Below are positions 62,314-64,000 of a stretch of DNA of 64,000 nucleotides, piece by piece. This DNA is from Clostridium sp. BJN0001. Lineage in GTDB: Bacteria > Bacillota > Clostridia > Clostridiales > Clostridiaceae. The position numbers and the translations under genes were made by a program. Positions within the stretch are counted from its first letter, which is position 1, and each line of letters starts with the position of its first letter. The notes under the pieces were generated by a model. It was given only the letters and a program-made list of their open reading frames with translations, ran no database searches and was not told the DNA's origin. The stretch spans positions 1,117,501 to 1,181,500 of the forward strand of contig NZ_CP094971.1 of NCBI RefSeq assembly GCF_022869825.1, read 5' to 3'.

Positions 62314-62919
62314 ATGAGTTTGGTGCCTATGGTTGTAGAACAAACAAGCAGAGGAGAACGTTCTTATGATATATTTTCTAGATTATTAAAAGATAGAATT
62401 ATCATGTTAAGCGGAGAAGTAAATGATGATAGTGCAAACTTAATAGTAGCACAATTATTATTCTTAGAAAGTGAAGACCCAGATAAAGATATTTATTTAT
62501 ATATAAATAGTCCAGGAGGTGCAATTACTTCAGGAATGGCAATCTATGATACCATGCAGTATGTAAAATGTGATGTATCCACAATTTGTATTGGAATGGC
62601 TGCATCAATGGGTGCATTTTTATTATCATGTGGGGAAAAGGGAAAAAGATTTGCACTTCCTAATTCTGAGATAATGATACATCAGCCTTTAGGCGGATTT
62701 CAAGGTCAGGCAACTGATATAGAGATACATGCAAAAAGGATTTTAAAGATTAAAGAATCTTTAAATGAAATATTAAGTAAAAACACAGGAAAATCATTAG
62801 ATAAGATTAAATCTGATGTTGAAAGAGATAATTTTATGACAGCTGAAGAAGCCAAAGAGTATGGGCTTGTTGATAAAGTTATAACTGCACATAAAAATTC
62901 AAAAAATGAGAATAATTAG
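62314..62919 (+). CDS. clpP: ATP-dependent Clp protease proteolytic subunit
   Basis: 201 residues. Catalytic Ser in [16 protein letters not shown], His in [18 protein letters not shown], and Asp in [18 protein letters not shown]. It forms the tetradecameric protease barrel that works with ClpX. AAGGAGGTTATTTT precedes the ATG. Confidence 0.97.
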   Translation: MSLVPMVVEQTSRGERSYDIFSRLLKDRIIMLSGEVNDDSANLIVAQLLFLESEDPDKDIYLYINSPGGAITSGMAIYDTMQYVKCDVSTICIGMAASMGAFLLSCGEKGKRFALPNSEIMIHQPLGGFQGQATDIEIHAKRILKIKESLNEILSKNTGKSLDKIKSDVERDNFMTAEEAKEYGLVDKVITAHKNSKNENN

Positions 62920-62951
62920 TTCTTCTAAAATTAATGAAGTGAGGTGAATTT

Positions 62952-64000
62952 ATGGCTAAGAACGATGACAAAAAACAGCTAAAATGTTCATTTTGTGGAA
63001 AGACTCAAGACCAGGTTAAGAGATTAATTGCAGGACCTGGAGTGTATATATGTGATGAATGTATTGAACTTTGTTCTGAAATAATAGCAGATGAATTTCA
63101 GGATTCTTCTGATTTTGATCCGAAAAGTGTACCTAAGCCTTATGAGATTAAAGAATATTTAGATTCATATGTAATAGGACAGGAAAAAGCAAAAAGATCA
63201 TTAGCTGTTGCTGTTTATAACCATTATAAGAGAATAAATACTATTAGTGATGATAATGATGTAGAACTTTCAAAGAGTAATATTCTTCTTGTAGGTCCTA
63301 CAGGCTCAGGAAAAACATTACTTGCACAGACTTTAGCAAGATTTTTAAATGTTCCATTTGCAATAGCAGATGCAACAACATTAACAGAGGCTGGTTATGT
63401 TGGAGAAGATGTAGAAAATATTCTTCTAAAACTTATCCAAAATGCTGATTATGATGTTGAAAAAGCTGAAAGAGGAATTATTTATATTGATGAGATAGAT
63501 AAGATTGCTAGAAAATCAGAAAATCCATCAATAACAAGAGATGTTTCTGGTGAAGGAGTTCAGCAAGCACTTTTAAAAATTCTTGAAGGAACAGTAGCTT
63601 CAGTACCACCTCAGGGCGGAAGAAAGCATCCTCATCAGGAGTTTATACAGATAAATACTGCTAATATATTATTTATCTGTGGTGGTGCTTTTGATGGAGT
63701 AGATAAGATAATTGAAAAAAGAACAAGAAAGAGTTCAATGGGATTTGGTGCAGACATTCAGTCAGTTACTGAAAAAGATATAGGTGTAGTTCTTCAGGAG
63801 ATTACTCCAGGAGATTTACTTAAGTTCGGTCTTATTCCTGAATTTGTTGGAAGACTTCCTAAGCTTGTTACATTGCAGTCACTTGATAAGGATGCATTAA
63901 TTGAGATTTTAACTAAACCAAAGAATGCACTTGTTAAGCAATATAAGAAGCTTTTTGAATTAGATGATGTAAAGCTTGAATTTGATAATAAAGCTTTAAA
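62952..64000 (+). CDS. clpX: ClpX ATPase, truncated by window end (partial)
   Basis: The frame opens at the ATG at 62952 after GTGAGGTGAATTT and is still open at base 64000. About 349 codons are visible. The N-terminal zinc-binding domain has CSFCGKTQ and [10 protein letters not shown]. Walker A is [11 protein letters not shown], and sensor and pore regions ([19 protein letters not shown]) follow. It unfolds substrates for ClpP and is the expected neighbour. Confidence 0.96.
   Translation, partial: MAKNDDKKQLKCSFCGKTQDQVKRLIAGPGVYICDECIELCSEIIADEFQDSSDFDPKSVPKPYEIKEYLDSYVIGQEKAKRSLAVAVYNHYKRINTISDDNDVELSKSNILLVGPTGSGKTLLAQTLARFLNVPFAIADATTLTEAGYVGEDVENILLKLIQNADYDVEKAERGIIYIDEIDKIARKSENPSITRDVSGEGVQQALLKILEGTVASVPPQGGRKHPHQEFIQINTANILFICGGAFDGVDKIIEKRTRKSSMGFGADIQSVTEKDIGVVLQEITPGDLLKFGLIPEFVGRLPKLVTLQSLDKDALIEILTKPKNALVKQYKKLFELDDVKLEFDNKAL

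Overview
The window is low-GC Firmicutes DNA, most likely Clostridium sensu stricto or a close relative. The support is strong A+T bias, Shine-Dalgarno sites of the AGGAGG type, frequent TTG and GTG starts, a sporulation gene of the yunB family, a DUF3867-family gene, and clostridial forms of HisZ/short HisG, MetA and HflX. No species is claimed.

Left flank (1-23602) is chromosomal. It holds an SseB-like gene cut by the window edge, luxS, a PilZ-like/U32 gene followed by a U32-family gene, a secreted cell-wall-binding-repeat protein, a histidine phosphatase and an HD-GYP gene. Then come an msmK-type ABC ATPase with PucR-like and LacI-type regulators and a D-2-hydroxyacid dehydrogenase, a Cof-type HAD phosphatase, a PHP-domain phosphatase, ndk, an XRE-cupin regulator, a class A PBP, yunB, hpt, an hflX with a JAMM-like N-terminal domain, a nucleotidyltransferase, a MocR regulator, an IMPACT-family gene and yebC.

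Centre (23535-40345) is a 16.7 kb integrated element. It is bounded by a 68-bp direct repeat of the 3' end of yebC, and the two copies differ only by two synonymous bases. It encodes a tyrosine recombinase, small HTH proteins, a scaffold and N4gp56-type major capsid protein, a winged-helix Rep-like protein followed by iterons and hairpins, small and large terminase subunits, a portal gene broken by a 1253-bp IS3-family insertion, a head-tail connector, a neck-like protein with an Ig-like domain, and a BhlA/UviB-type holin-like peptide. I find no tail tube, tape measure, baseplate or endolysin. Head genes lie in two blocks on either side of the replication region. My reading is a capsid-forming phage satellite with permuted head genes, perhaps now crippled by the IS. 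A 1.9 kb stretch without convincing genes (24860-26764) contains a hairpin-rich, relatively GC-rich segment that may be a large structured RNA, plus several repeat families.

Right flank (40346-64000) is chromosomal again. It opens with the displaced yebC terminator, then a preQ1-I-type riboswitch and attenuator ahead of a radical SAM gene and a queuosine-precursor transporter. Next are metA, a short cis-prenyltransferase, a DUF3867 gene, an alpha/beta hydrolase, a DUF6414-like gene, thrC-thrB-ACT, a chemotaxis receptor, and a hisZGDBHAFIE operon without hisC or a histidinol phosphatase. A DegT-family aminotransferase, a membrane-anchored protein, tig, clpP and a clpX truncated by the window end complete it.
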